A stretch of DNA of 14,837 nt from Streptomyces sp. NRRL S-340 (GCF_000720185.1 NZ_JOIY01000077.1:1-14837); one strand, 5' to 3'; shown: positions 1 to 6,092, numbered from the stretch's first letter. Translations and numbers: made by a program. The notes: generated by a model from the sequence alone, not told the origin.

Positions 1-52
1 GAGATCTACACGTAAGGAGTCGTCGGCAGCGTCAGATGTGTATAAGAGACAG
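1..52 (+). other. Illumina Nextera i5 adapter (sequencing artefact)
   Basis: The first 52 bases reproduce the library adapter in order. GAGATCTACAC (1-11) is the end of the P5 sequence, GTAAGGAG (12-19) is the i5 index known as 505, TCGTCGGCAGCGTC (20-33) is the read 1 primer part, and AGATGTGTATAAGAGACAG (34-52) is the Tn5 mosaic end. Genomic sequence begins at 53. This marks a contig end with untrimmed adapter, so nothing in these bases should be annotated as biology. Confidence 0.98.
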
Positions 53-550
53 GGCCTACGGTAGTCCGGTCCATGGGCGGTGGGGCGGGACGGTTACGGG
101 GATGGCTGCGTGAGCGGCTACCCGGCGGGTGCGGGGGAGGGCGGGTCGGGGTGGGTGCGGGTCCGCGCCTCAGGCTGCGATCGGTTCAGGGCTTCGGGTT
201 GCGCGTAGGTCATGACTTCGGGCTGTGCGTAGGCCAGGACTTCGGGCCGCGCCTGGGCCGGGTCTTCGGGGTTGTCCCTGGGGCACGGCCCCGGGGCGCG
301 CCTGGGGTTCGGGTTGCCTCTGGGGCACGGCTTCGGGCTGTGTCTGGGCTCGCGGGTCGCGTCCGGGCCGGGGCTTCGGGCTGTGCCTGCGGCTCGGGTT
401 GCCTCCGGGGCAGGGCCTCGGCCCGCACGTAACGCTCGGATCGCGCGTGAGTCTGGCCTCGGGCCGCACCTGGCCGGGACCGCGGGTCGCCACGGGAGCC
501 AGGGACTCCACTCCGCACCTGGGCATCGGGCTGCCCTTGAGCGTGGGCCA

Positions 551-635
551 CGGACCAGTGACCCCGGCCCGCGCTCGGACCAGTGACGCGGCCCGCGCCC
601 GGACCAGTGACGCGGCCCTCGCTCGGGCCAGGACC
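551..635. repeat. 24-25 bp direct tandem repeat, about 3.3 copies
   Basis: Units beginning CGGACCAGTGAC start at 551, 576 and 600, and a degraded copy (CGGGCCAGGAC) starts at 624. The spacing is 25, 24 and 24 bp. The shared body reads CCAGTGACGCGGCCCGCGC with few changes. On the minus strand the same array gives a repeated octapeptide-like string (VRARAASL), but no domain is associated with it. Confidence 0.8.
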
Positions 636-641
636 CCGGCC

Positions 642-658
642 GCCCCTGCGCCTGGGGC
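642..658 (-). terminator. Weak stem-loop just past the M6 protease stop codon
   Basis: GCCCC (642-646) pairs with GGGGC (654-658) across a 7-nt loop, three bases beyond the minus-strand stop at 661-663. There is no U-tract and the stem is only 5 bp, so this is a possible terminator only. Confidence 0.25.
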
Positions 659-660
659 TC

Positions 661-2433
661 TCACTGGCGTGTCACCCGCACCCGGTAGTTCCCGTCCAGG
701 TCCGCCGCCGCCACGTCGATGCGGATCTTCGACTGGGGGTCCTTGAACGTCTCGCCGGGGGCGAAGGGGGCGTCGGAGAGTTCGGCCTGCACGTTGGGAC
801 TGCGGGTGCAGCCGCCGGAGTTGCGGTGGGCGTCGTAGACGGTGACGGGGCCGCGGCCGGTGTCCACGCCGGCGTTCACCTTGTAGATGAGGACGCCCGG
901 GCGGCACACCGTCTCGTCGTTGCCTTCGCGGGTGCGCAGTTCGAGGGCGTAACCGGTGCTGCCGTCGAGGGGGACGAAGACCAGTTTGGGGCCGCCCGCG
1001 CGCTCCAGCGGGGTCAGCGTGTACTCGGCCGAGCCGTGCCTGCTCGCGCAGCTCACCTGGTCGGCGTCCAGCCAGCCCAGCTTCCACTTGTGCCAGCCGA
1101 GCAGGTCGTTGTCGGCGCCCCAGTCCTCGCTCATGATGTCCCAGTGGCCGACCGCGCCGCCGCCCTCCTGGGTGTAGAGGTCGGGCAGGCCGAAGACGTG
1201 GCCGTTCTCGTGGGGCAGCACCCGGTAGCCGGTGCGGTCGTACGTGCCGGAGCCGTCGTCCTGGCGGGAGTAGACGAAGGACGCGTTGGCGATGGGGACG
1301 CCGTCGGCGACCGGGGCGTCCGGGTTGCCCGCGAAGGTGACGGACAGGACGGTGTCCAGGGCCGAGGGGCCGGCGTTCGGGGTCATCAGCACGTTCAGCA
1401 GGTCGTACTCCCGGAAGTTCACCGTCGGGTCGGCCGCTGCCACGATGTCCTGGACGAGCTTGCGGTAGCCCGGGTCGAAGGGGGCGCCGCGCTCGATCCC
1501 GTACTCCTCGAACGGCTTCGGCATGCGCAGCCAATGGGTGATCGGGGTCTCGGGGCGGTAGTCGAGGCGCCCGTAGGAGGCGGTGCGGAACCACTCCTGG
1601 GTCTGCGGGAAGAACTCGTGGAAGCGGTCGAGCGCGCTGCCGTCGCCGGGGGCGTCGGAGAAGTCGATCATCAGGGTCAGGGCGTGCACGGTGCCGGTGG
1701 AGCGGGCGTACCCGCCCGCGGTGGGGACGCCCTCCGTCATCTGTACGGTGCGGGCGCCGCTGATCAGGCAGGGGGCCAGCGCGGGGACACGGGACAGGGC
1801 GGAAGCCCCGGCTCCGGGCGCCGTGACACCGGCCGTGAGGTGTGCGGCCCCCGCGGTGCTGACGGCGAGGGTCAGCGCGGTGACGGAGGCGAAGGCGGCG
1901 GTACGGCGGGTGAACAGGGGGCGTGTGCGTATGGGCCAGGCAGGTATGAGCCGGATGCGGGCGAGCCGGGTGCGTATGCGGCGAGTGCGTATGCGGTGAG
2001 CGCGGGGGCGGGGGCGGGGAGTACGTACGCCACTCGCGTCGGTGCGGGTTGCGAGGGCGTGCGTAAGCGTGGACGTGGGAGGAGTAGCGGTAGGACCGGG
2101 TGGCGGGCCGGATATGGGGCTGGTCGTGCCGGGGGGTATGGAGCGGGTTTCGCCCCTGCCGTCCGGGGCGGCCTCCGGGGCAGCGGCGGTGGACGCGCCG
2201 TCCGTACGGTTCGTTCCAGCCGCCGTGCCGGTGCCTGCCCCGTCGGTGTCTGTCCCGCCGGTGGCCGCAGAGCTGGTGTTTGCCCCGCCGCTGCCCGTCC
2301 TCGCGGTGCCCGTCGCCGCGGCCACCCCGGTGCCGCTGCCCGTCGCGCCGGCGTTCGTCCCGCCGAGGTCCCTGCCGTGGGTCCGGTGCGTGCGGTCTGT
2401 CCGGTGGCGGGGCGGCTGCGGCTGCGGCGGCAT
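661..2433 (-). CDS. M6 family metalloprotease domain protein (immune inhibitor A-like), secreted or membrane-anchored
   Basis: A 590-residue predicted zinc endopeptidase. The metal-binding motif is clear: H408-E409-N-G-H412 followed by V-F-G-L-P-D418 fits the HExxHxxGxxD pattern of M6 proteases. A Met-turn-like D-I-M434-S follows. The catalytic domain runs from about residue 225 to 460, followed by a beta-rich C-terminal region. A hydrophobic export segment sits at about 178-198, behind R176-R177. It is unusually far from the N-terminus because roughly 165 Thr/Gly/Ala/Pro/Arg-rich residues precede it. I kept the ATG at 2431-2433 because GAAAGG lies 7 nt upstream and I found no ATG or GTG start between residue 37 and the signal segment. 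Residues of about 145-172 contain Arg-Ile-Arg-Thr-Arg repeats from a 15-bp tandem repeat, so a frameshift or assembly error there remains possible. The substrate is unknown. Confidence 0.85.
   Translation of the reverse strand: MPPQPQPPRHRTDRTHRTHGRDLGGTNAGATGSGTGVAAATGTARTGSGGANTSSAATGGTDTDGAGTGTAAGTNRTDGASTAAAPEAAPDGRGETRSIPPGTTSPISGPPPGPTATPPTSTLTHALATRTDASGVRTPRPRPRAHRIRTRRIRTRLARIRLIPAWPIRTRPLFTRRTAAFASVTALTLAVSTAGAAHLTAGVTAPGAGASALSRVPALAPCLISGARTVQMTEGVPTAGGYARSTGTVHALTLMIDFSDAPGDGSALDRFHEFFPQTQEWFRTASYGRLDYRPETPITHWLRMPKPFEEYGIERGAPFDPGYRKLVQDIVAAADPTVNFREYDLLNVLMTPNAGPSALDTVLSVTFAGNPDAPVADGVPIANASFVYSRQDDGSGTYDRTGYRVLPHENGHVFGLPDLYTQEGGGAVGHWDIMSEDWGADNDLLGWHKWKLGWLDADQVSCASRHGSAEYTLTPLERAGGPKLVFVPLDGSTGYALELRTREGNDETVCRPGVLIYKVNAGVDTGRGPVTVYDAHRNSGGCTRSPNVQAELSDAPFAPGETFKDPQSKIRIDVAAADLDGNYRVRVTRQ
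1971..2000. repeat. 15-bp tandem repeat inside the N-terminal part of the M6 protease gene
   Basis: TGCGTATGCGGCGAG is followed directly by TGCGTATGCGGTGAG. Related GTGCGTATG pieces lie at about 1924-1932. Read on the minus strand the unit encodes Arg-Ile-Arg-Thr-Arg, so copy-number change would not break the frame. Confidence 0.7.
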
Positions 2434-2636
2434 GCGTGGACCTTTCGCTCCAGGCAGCCGCCGGTCTCGCGCCGCGCGGCACCGGTCCGCACCGGTTCGC
2501 GCCAGGCGGTCACCGGTCTCGTCTCCGGCTGCACCCTTTCGATCACCCTGTGTCGAGGGCGCGGCGGGCGCGCGCTGGAGCGGGCCGGTCGTGGGACGCG
2601 CGGCCCCCTCGTGGGAAAGGACAGGGCCAGTTGGAT

Positions 2637-2650
2637 GTGACCCAGGTCAC
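2637..2650. promoter_or_regulatory. Crp-like palindrome GTGACC-CA-GGTCAC
   Basis: A perfect 6-2-6 inverted repeat, preceded by T so that it reads TGTGA-N6-TCACG. It fits the GTG-N6-GNCAC motif described for Streptomyces Crp. It lies 204 bp upstream of the protease start and 159 bp upstream of the tetR start. A palindrome of this length is expected a few times by chance in 15 kb, so the position supports the call more than the sequence does. Confidence 0.4.
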
Positions 2651-2678
2651 GAAGAATCTTTCAGGGGCGGGAAATATC

Positions 2679-2695
2679 CGGGGACCTCTTCCCCG
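2679..2695. promoter_or_regulatory. Putative TetR operator, copy 1 (CGGGGA-N5-TCCCCG)
   Basis: CGGGGACCTCTTCCCCG is a perfect 6-5-6 dyad upstream of the tetR gene at 2809. It differs from the copies at 2719 and 3581 only in the central three bases. The repetition upstream of both the regulator and the adjacent exporter, absent elsewhere as far as I could see, is the basis for calling it an operator. Confidence 0.72.
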
Positions 2696-2718
2696 TTTAG
2701 CCCTGTGTACGAGCGAAA

Positions 2719-2735
2719 CGGGGACCCGCTCCCCG
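2719..2735. promoter_or_regulatory. Putative TetR operator, copy 2
   Basis: CGGGGACCCGCTCCCCG is a second 6-5-6 dyad centred exactly 40 bp from copy 1, close to four helical turns, so dimers bound at both would lie on the same DNA face. It is 73 bp upstream of the tetR start codon. Confidence 0.72.
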
Positions 2736-2808
2736 GATCGCCCCACTGACACCGACCACGACCGCCGGATCGACCGATCGGGCGGCCCGACGACCAGAAG
2801 GAGAAGCC

Positions 2809-3462
2809 GTGTCCGCCGCGACGATCGCGAACCCCGCAGCGCGCAAGGCGACCAGGCCGCGCGCCGACGCCCTGCGCAACCGGGAGCGGATCGTCACCGC
2901 CGCCCGCGAGATGTTCGTCGAGCACGGCCCCGAGGTGCCGCTCGACGAGATCGCCCGCCGGGCCGGCGTCGGCAACGCCACGCTGTACCGCAACTTCCCG
3001 GACCGCGACGCCCTCGTCCGCGAGGTCGTCTGCTCCGTGATGGACCGTACGGCGGAGGCGGCCGAGCAGGCGCTCGCGGAGACCGGCGACGCCTTCGAGG
3101 CGCTGTCGCGCTTCGTGCACACCGCCGCCGACGAGCGGATCAGCGCGCTCTGCCCGATGGTCCCCAGCACCTTCGACCAGAACCACCCCGATCTGGTGGC
3201 CTCGCGCCACCGGGTCGAACACCTCGTCGAGGAGGTCATGGACCGCGCCAAGGCGGCCGGGCAGTTGCGCGCCGATGTGGGCGTCGGTGACCTGATGGTC
3301 GCCGCGGCCCAGCTCAGCCGCCCGCCGGCCGGCGCCGGCTGTCTCACCCACGACCGCTTCGTCCACCGCCATCTGCAGCTGTTCCTGGACGGGTTGCGGG
3401 CCCCGGCCCGTTCCGCCCTGCCGGGTACGGCCTTGACCATGGAGGCTCTCCGCCAGGCCTGA
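2809..3462 (+). CDS. TetR family transcriptional regulator
   Basis: A 217-residue regulator, normal for TetR. The N-terminal helix-turn-helix spans about residues 24-69 (E-R-I-V-T-A-A ... D-E-I-A-R-R-A-G-V-G-N-A-T-L-Y-R-N-F), the classic TetR signature. The C-terminal ligand-binding domain resembles the SbtR-like TetR_C type. The GTG start is chosen because AAGGAG sits 5 nt upstream and the domain would otherwise lose its N-terminal arm. The next gene on the same strand is a DHA2 exporter 330 bp away. Two dyads lie upstream of this gene and a third upstream of the exporter, so I infer an autorepressor that also controls the exporter. The inducing ligand is unknown; an exported drug or metabolite is plausible. 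Confidence 0.93.
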   Translation: MSAATIANPAARKATRPRADALRNRERIVTAAREMFVEHGPEVPLDEIARRAGVGNATLYRNFPDRDALVREVVCSVMDRTAEAAEQALAETGDAFEALSRFVHTAADERISALCPMVPSTFDQNHPDLVASRHRVEHLVEEVMDRAKAAGQLRADVGVGDLMVAAAQLSRPPAGAGCLTHDRFVHRHLQLFLDGLRAPARSALPGTALTMEALRQA

Positions 3463-3469
3463 CCGACCG

Positions 3470-3521
3470 GCACCGCCTCGTCCACCGACTGGAGTGGACT
3501 CGCACCGCCTCGTCCACCGAC
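3470..3521. repeat. 20-bp direct repeat, two copies 32 bp apart
   Basis: GCACCGCCTCGTCCACCGAC occurs at 3470-3489 and again at 3502-3521 without mismatch. A related TTCGTCCACCG occurs at 3359-3369, inside the end of the tetR gene, which suggests local duplication of coding sequence into the spacer. Confidence 0.8.
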
Positions 3522-3580
3522 CGGACCGGCACCGCCACGCCTGACCGGCTGACCGACCGGCATCGCTTCGTCGGGGGGAC

Positions 3581-3597
3581 CGGGGACCTTCTCCCCG
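3581..3597. promoter_or_regulatory. Putative TetR operator, copy 3, upstream of the MFS exporter
   Basis: CGGGGACCTTCTCCCCG, a 6-5-6 dyad with the same arms and the same first two loop bases as copies 1 and 2. It lies about 195 bp before the exporter start codon and 119 bp after the tetR stop. The hairpin could also act as a terminator for tetR, but it has no U-tract, and its match to the two tetR-upstream copies favours an operator. Confidence 0.68.
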
Positions 3598-3687
3598 CCT
3601 CCCTCGGCCTGCCGTTCCTCCGTGCCGCCTGCCCGCCTTCCTTCCCGCTCCCTCGCCTTCTCCCTCTCCTCTTTCTCCTCCTCCCTC
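3598..3687. other. Polypyrimidine tract in the exporter leader region
   Basis: About 90 bases made almost entirely of C and T with isolated G. The last 32 bases (3656-3687) are pure pyrimidine. The tract ends about 105 bp before the exporter start codon. Its role is unknown. Confidence 0.7.
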
Positions 3688-3707
3688 AGAAGTCTGTTCC
3701 GTCTTCC

Positions 3708-3731
3708 TCCGAAGGTTTTCGGACACCCGAA
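3708..3731 (+). other. Two overlapping, mutually exclusive hairpins upstream of the exporter
   Basis: TCCGAA (3708-3713) pairs with TTCGGA (3718-3723) around GGTT. The same TTCGG (3718-3722) can instead pair with CCGAA (3727-3731) around ACAC. The arms alternate, so the element could be an operator array or a small RNA switch. Only the sequence symmetry is seen. Confidence 0.4.
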
Positions 3732-3792
3732 GACCGTCGGTGAGCCTTTCGACACCCTTTTTCCGTCACGAAGTCCTGAAGTGGGTACACCC

Positions 3793-5349
3793 ATGTCCGA
3801 AACAGCCGCAAAGGCTCCCGGCGTCCTGGAGAAGTCCGGTGACGCCAACCGCTGGAAGGCGCTCGTCTTCATAGCGCTCGCCCAGCTGATGGTCGTCCTC
3901 GACGCCACCATCGTGAACATCGCCCTTCCCTCGGCCCAGAAGGACCTGGGTATCTCCGACGGCAACCGTCAGTGGGTCGTCACGGCCTACGCCCTCGCCT
4001 TCGGCGGGCTCCTCCTCTTCGGCGGCCGTATCGCCGACCTGTGGGGCCGCAAGCGCGCCTTCGTGGTCGGTCTGACCGGTTTCGCCGCGGCCTCCGCGCT
4101 CGGCGGCGCGGCCACGAGCGGTGCCCTGCTCTTCGGTTCCCGTGCGCTGCAGGGTGCCTTCGGCGCTCTGCTCGCGCCCGCCGCGCTGTCCCTGCTCGCG
4201 GTGATGTTCACCGACGCCAAGGAACGCGCCAAGGCGTTCGGCATCTACGGTGCGATCGCCGGCGGCGGCGGCGCCGTCGGTCTGATCCTCGGCGGTTTCC
4301 TCACCGAGTACCTGGACTGGCGCTGGACGTTCTTCGTGAACATCCCGTTCGCCGTGGTCGCCGCGGCCGGTGCGTACTTCGTCATCCGTGAGCCGGCCGG
4401 CGGCCGCAACCGCTCGCCGCTGGACATCCCCGGTGTGATCCTGTCGACCCTCGGCCTGGTCGCGCTGGTCTACGGCTTCACCCGCGCCGAGTCGGCCGGC
4501 TGGAGCGACGCGCTGACCATCTCCATGTTCGTCGGTTCGGCCGTGCTGCTCGTCGCCTTCGTGCTCGTCGAGTCGCGGATGCGGGCCCCGCTGCTGCCGC
4601 TGCGCGTGGTCACCGAGCGCAACCGCGGCGGTGTCTACCTCTCGCTGGGCCTGGCGATCATCGGCATGTTCGGCCTGTTCCTCTTCCTGACCTACTACCT
4701 GCAGATCGTGAAGGGCTACTCGCCGGTCAAGACCGGTTTCGCCTTCCTCCCGATGATCGCGGGCATGATCACCGGCTCCACCCAGATCGGTGCCCGGCTG
4801 ATGACCCGGGTCCCGGCCCGGCTCCTGATGGGCCCCGGCTTCCTGGTCGCCGCCGTCGGCATGCTGCTGCTGACTCAGCTGAAGACCGACACCTCCTACC
4901 CGGCCCTGCTGCTGCCCGCGATGCTGCTGCTCGGTCTCGGCATGGGTACGGCGTTCATGCCGGCCATGTCGCTGTCCGCCCAGGGCGTGCAGCCGCGTGA
5001 CGCCGGTGTCGCCTCGGCGATGGTCAACACCTCGCAGCAGGTGGGCGGCGCCATCGGTACGGCGCTGCTGAACACGATCGCCTCCTCCGCGACCGCGTCC
5101 TACATCAAGGACCACATGGCGGCCGCGGGCACCAGCCGGCCGGGGCAGCAGCTGGTGCAGGTGCAGGGTCTGGTGCACGGCTACACCAGCGCCATCTGGT
5201 TCGCCGTCGGCATCCTCGTGCTGGCCGCCGTGATCGCGCTGACCTTCGTCAACGCGGGACGACCGGGCACCACCATGGTGACCGGCTCCGGTGCCGCCTC
5301 CGATGAGGGCGCCGAGGAGCACGTGGCGGTGCCGGTCATCGCCCACTGA
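3793..5349 (+). CDS. DHA2 family MFS drug-efflux transporter (14 transmembrane segments)
   Basis: A 518-residue inner-membrane antiporter of the DHA2 (EmrB/QacA-like) type, expected to export a hydrophobic compound in exchange for protons. Helix 1 carries L36-D37-A-T-I-V-N-I-A-L-P46, the DHA2 motif. Loop 2-3 carries motif A, G77-G-R-I-A-D82-L-W-G-R-K-R88, and a Gly-rich motif C (GAIAGGGGAVGLILGGFL) follows in helix 5. The hydrophobicity pattern is consistent with 14 helices. The ATG at 3793 is preferred over the upstream in-frame start at 3622 because the extension is low-complexity. A GAAGTGGG stretch before the ATG can serve as a ribosome binding site. It follows a tetR gene and a TetR-like dyad, so it is probably repressed by that regulator. 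The substrate cannot be told from sequence. Confidence 0.92.
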   Translation: MSETAAKAPGVLEKSGDANRWKALVFIALAQLMVVLDATIVNIALPSAQKDLGISDGNRQWVVTAYALAFGGLLLFGGRIADLWGRKRAFVVGLTGFAAASALGGAATSGALLFGSRALQGAFGALLAPAALSLLAVMFTDAKERAKAFGIYGAIAGGGGAVGLILGGFLTEYLDWRWTFFVNIPFAVVAAAGAYFVIREPAGGRNRSPLDIPGVILSTLGLVALVYGFTRAESAGWSDALTISMFVGSAVLLVAFVLVESRMRAPLLPLRVVTERNRGGVYLSLGLAIIGMFGLFLFLTYYLQIVKGYSPVKTGFAFLPMIAGMITGSTQIGARLMTRVPARLLMGPGFLVAAVGMLLLTQLKTDTSYPALLLPAMLLLGLGMGTAFMPAMSLSAQGVQPRDAGVASAMVNTSQQVGGAIGTALLNTIASSATASYIKDHMAAAGTSRPGQQLVQVQGLVHGYTSAIWFAVGILVLAAVIALTFVNAGRPGTTMVTGSGAASDEGAEEHVAVPVIAH

Positions 5350-5350
5350 C

Positions 5351-5372
5351 GCACCACCCCGCCTCCGGGTGC
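5351..5372. terminator. Possible bidirectional terminator between convergent MFS and marR genes
   Basis: GCACC (5351-5355) can pair with GGTGC (5368-5372) across a 12-nt loop, in the 36-bp gap between two converging stop codons. The stem is short and there is no U-tract. Position is the main argument. Confidence 0.3.
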
Positions 5373-5385
5373 CTGTCCTGGCGCC

Positions 5386-5922
5386 TCAGCGCAGCCAGGG
5401 CAGGTCCGCGCCCGCTTCGTTCGGCTGGAGTCCCTCGGCGACGATCTGCATGATCTCGCCGAGGGACTTCTGCTGTTCGGGGCTGAGCCGCTCGAACAGG
5501 GCCTGCCGTACGGCGGCCACGTGGCCGGGGGCGGTGCGCCGCAGCACGTCGGCGCCCTCGTCGGTGAGGACCGCGAACTGGCCCCGCTTGTCGGAGGGAC
5601 AGTCCTCGCGGCGGACCCAGCCGTTCTTCTCCAGGCGGGCGACGGCGTGCGAGAGGCGGGAACGGGTGATCTTGGCGTTCATGGCCAGCTCGGTCATGCG
5701 CAGCCGGCGGCGCGGCGCCTCGGCGAGCTGGACGAGGAGGCCGTAGTAGATGTGCGGCATGCCCGCGTCGCGCTGGAGCTGGCGGTCGAGGTGGTCCTCC
5801 AGGAGGGTCGTGGCGTGGAGGTAGGCGCGCCAGACGCGCTGTTCCCCGGCGGTGAGCCAGCGCTGGTCGTGGTCGGAGGCCTCCTGGGCGGAGCCGGGCG
5901 CGGAAACGGGTGCCGTGTTCAT
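5386..5922 (-). CDS. MarR family transcriptional regulator
   Basis: A 178-residue MarR repressor. The winged helix-turn-helix spans about residues 74-122: M-T-E-L-A, then I85-T-R-S-R-L-S-H-A-V-A-R-L-E-K-N-G-W102, then the wing R-R-E-D107-C-P-S-D111-K-R-G. A single Cys (C108) sits in the wing, where D-x-x-D-x-R is usual. The N-terminal reactive Cys of OhrR-type sensors is absent. I chose the ATG at 5920-5922 over the GTG at 5931 because a -10 hexamer TAGAGT (5935-5930 on the minus strand) ends exactly 7 nt before that ATG, the arrangement of a leaderless mRNA; the GTG overlaps the hexamer. It diverges from a dioxygenase gene and shares its promoter dyad, so it probably represses both. A phenolic or quinone-like ligand is an inference from the neighbour. 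Confidence 0.9.
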   Translation of the reverse strand: MNTAPVSAPGSAQEASDHDQRWLTAGEQRVWRAYLHATTLLEDHLDRQLQRDAGMPHIYYGLLVQLAEAPRRRLRMTELAMNAKITRSRLSHAVARLEKNGWVRREDCPSDKRGQFAVLTDEGADVLRRTAPGHVAAVRQALFERLSPEQQKSLGEIMQIVAEGLQPNEAGADLPWLR

Positions 5923-5927
5923 GTAGT

Positions 5928-5979
5928 CCACTCTACGAGACCACTCATTGAAAGTTAAACAACCTCGAGCGTAGAGTGG
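5928..5979. promoter_or_regulatory. Symmetric divergent promoter of marR and the dioxygenase gene
   Basis: Plus strand: TTGAAA (5948-5953), 18-bp spacer, TAGAGT (5972-5977). Minus strand: TTTAAC (5959-5954), 18-bp spacer, TAGAGT (5935-5930). The outer parts form a perfect 10-bp inverted repeat, CCACTCTACG (5928-5937) and CGTAGAGTGG (5970-5979), centred on the same point as the inner dyad. Both -35 boxes are therefore the two halves of one operator-like dyad. The marR transcript is predicted to be leaderless; the dioxygenase transcript would have a leader of about 108 nt. Confidence 0.75.
5948..5959. promoter_or_regulatory. Putative MarR operator, copy 1 (TTGAAAGTTAAA)
   Basis: An imperfect dyad of form TTNAANNTTNAA, AT-rich in a very GC-rich setting. 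It covers both -35 elements of the divergent promoter, so a bound MarR dimer would block marR and the dioxygenase gene together. Confidence 0.65.
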
Positions 5980-5992
5980 GCCGGGGAAGAGC

Positions 5993-6004
5993 TTTAAAGT
6001 TCAA
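5993..6004. promoter_or_regulatory. Putative MarR operator, copy 2 (TTTAAAGTTCAA)
   Basis: A second TTNAAAGTTNAA dyad, 45 bp from the first. It sits at about +10 to +20 of the predicted dioxygenase transcript, where a bound repressor would act as a roadblock. Confidence 0.6.
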
Positions 6005-6092
6005 GAAGTCAGCTCCCGGCCTTCGGCGGCTCGGGCTCGTCGAGTCGCCGGCCGGCCCTTCCCCTGTCCGCCGCCACCAGAAAGCCGCCGCC

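Larger units (their letters stand above)
53..660. repeat. Gene-poor degenerate tandem-repeat region downstream of the M6 protease gene
   Basis: No credible gene is seen here. Much of 190-290 is a degenerate 24-bp repeat: CTTCGGG begins at 192, 216, 240 and 264. Further TTCGGG units follow near 308, 332 and 375 with less regular 19-24 bp spacing. Long open frames cross it on both strands, but their products are Arg/Pro/Gly/Gln-rich low-complexity strings with no recognisable domain. The 24-bp period keeps any frame open, so the open frames are weak evidence of coding. It may be eroded minisatellite DNA. It also lies at the contig end, where assembly of repeats is least reliable. Confidence 0.6.
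2434..2808. other. Divergent intergenic region between the M6 protease and tetR genes
   Basis: This 375-bp gap separates two genes that point away from each other. It holds an SD sequence for the protease gene (GAAAGG on the minus strand, 2441-2446), a Crp-like palindrome (2637-2650), two TetR-operator-like dyads (2679-2695 and 2719-2735) and the tetR ribosome binding site (AAGGAG, 2798-2803). I could not assign a convincing -35/-10 pair on either strand. Bases 2447-2630 show nothing recognisable. Confidence 0.6.
3463..3792. other. Intergenic region between tetR and the MFS exporter gene
   Basis: This 330-bp gap holds a 20-bp direct repeat (GCACCGCCTCGTCCACCGAC at 3470-3489 and 3502-3521), a third TetR-operator-like dyad (3581-3597), a strongly pyrimidine-rich tract (about 3598-3687) and two overlapping small inverted repeats (3708-3731). 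An open frame runs through part of it into the exporter, but it would encode low-complexity Pro/Ser/Leu/Arg and has no ribosome binding site. I did not find a convincing -10. Confidence 0.6.

Noticed and set aside
170..2482. 770-residue open frame on the minus strand overlapping the M6 protease
   Set aside because: Its product is Arg/Pro/His-rich without domains and lies in a different frame from the protease, which has an intact HExxHxxGxxD motif. It is an open-frame artefact of high GC.
583..2640. 685-residue open frame on the plus strand opposite the protease
   Set aside because: Antisense shadow of the protease gene; Val/Gly/Ala-rich, no domain and no ribosome binding site.
3622..3792. 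57-residue N-terminal extension of the first MFS exporter
   Set aside because: It translates the polypyrimidine tract into low-complexity sequence; DHA2 proteins normally start close to the first helix, as from the ATG at 3793.
5976..6092. N-terminal extension of the dioxygenase from a GTG at 5976
   Set aside because: The GTG overlaps the predicted -10 hexamer, and the added residues are not part of the LigB/DODA fold.
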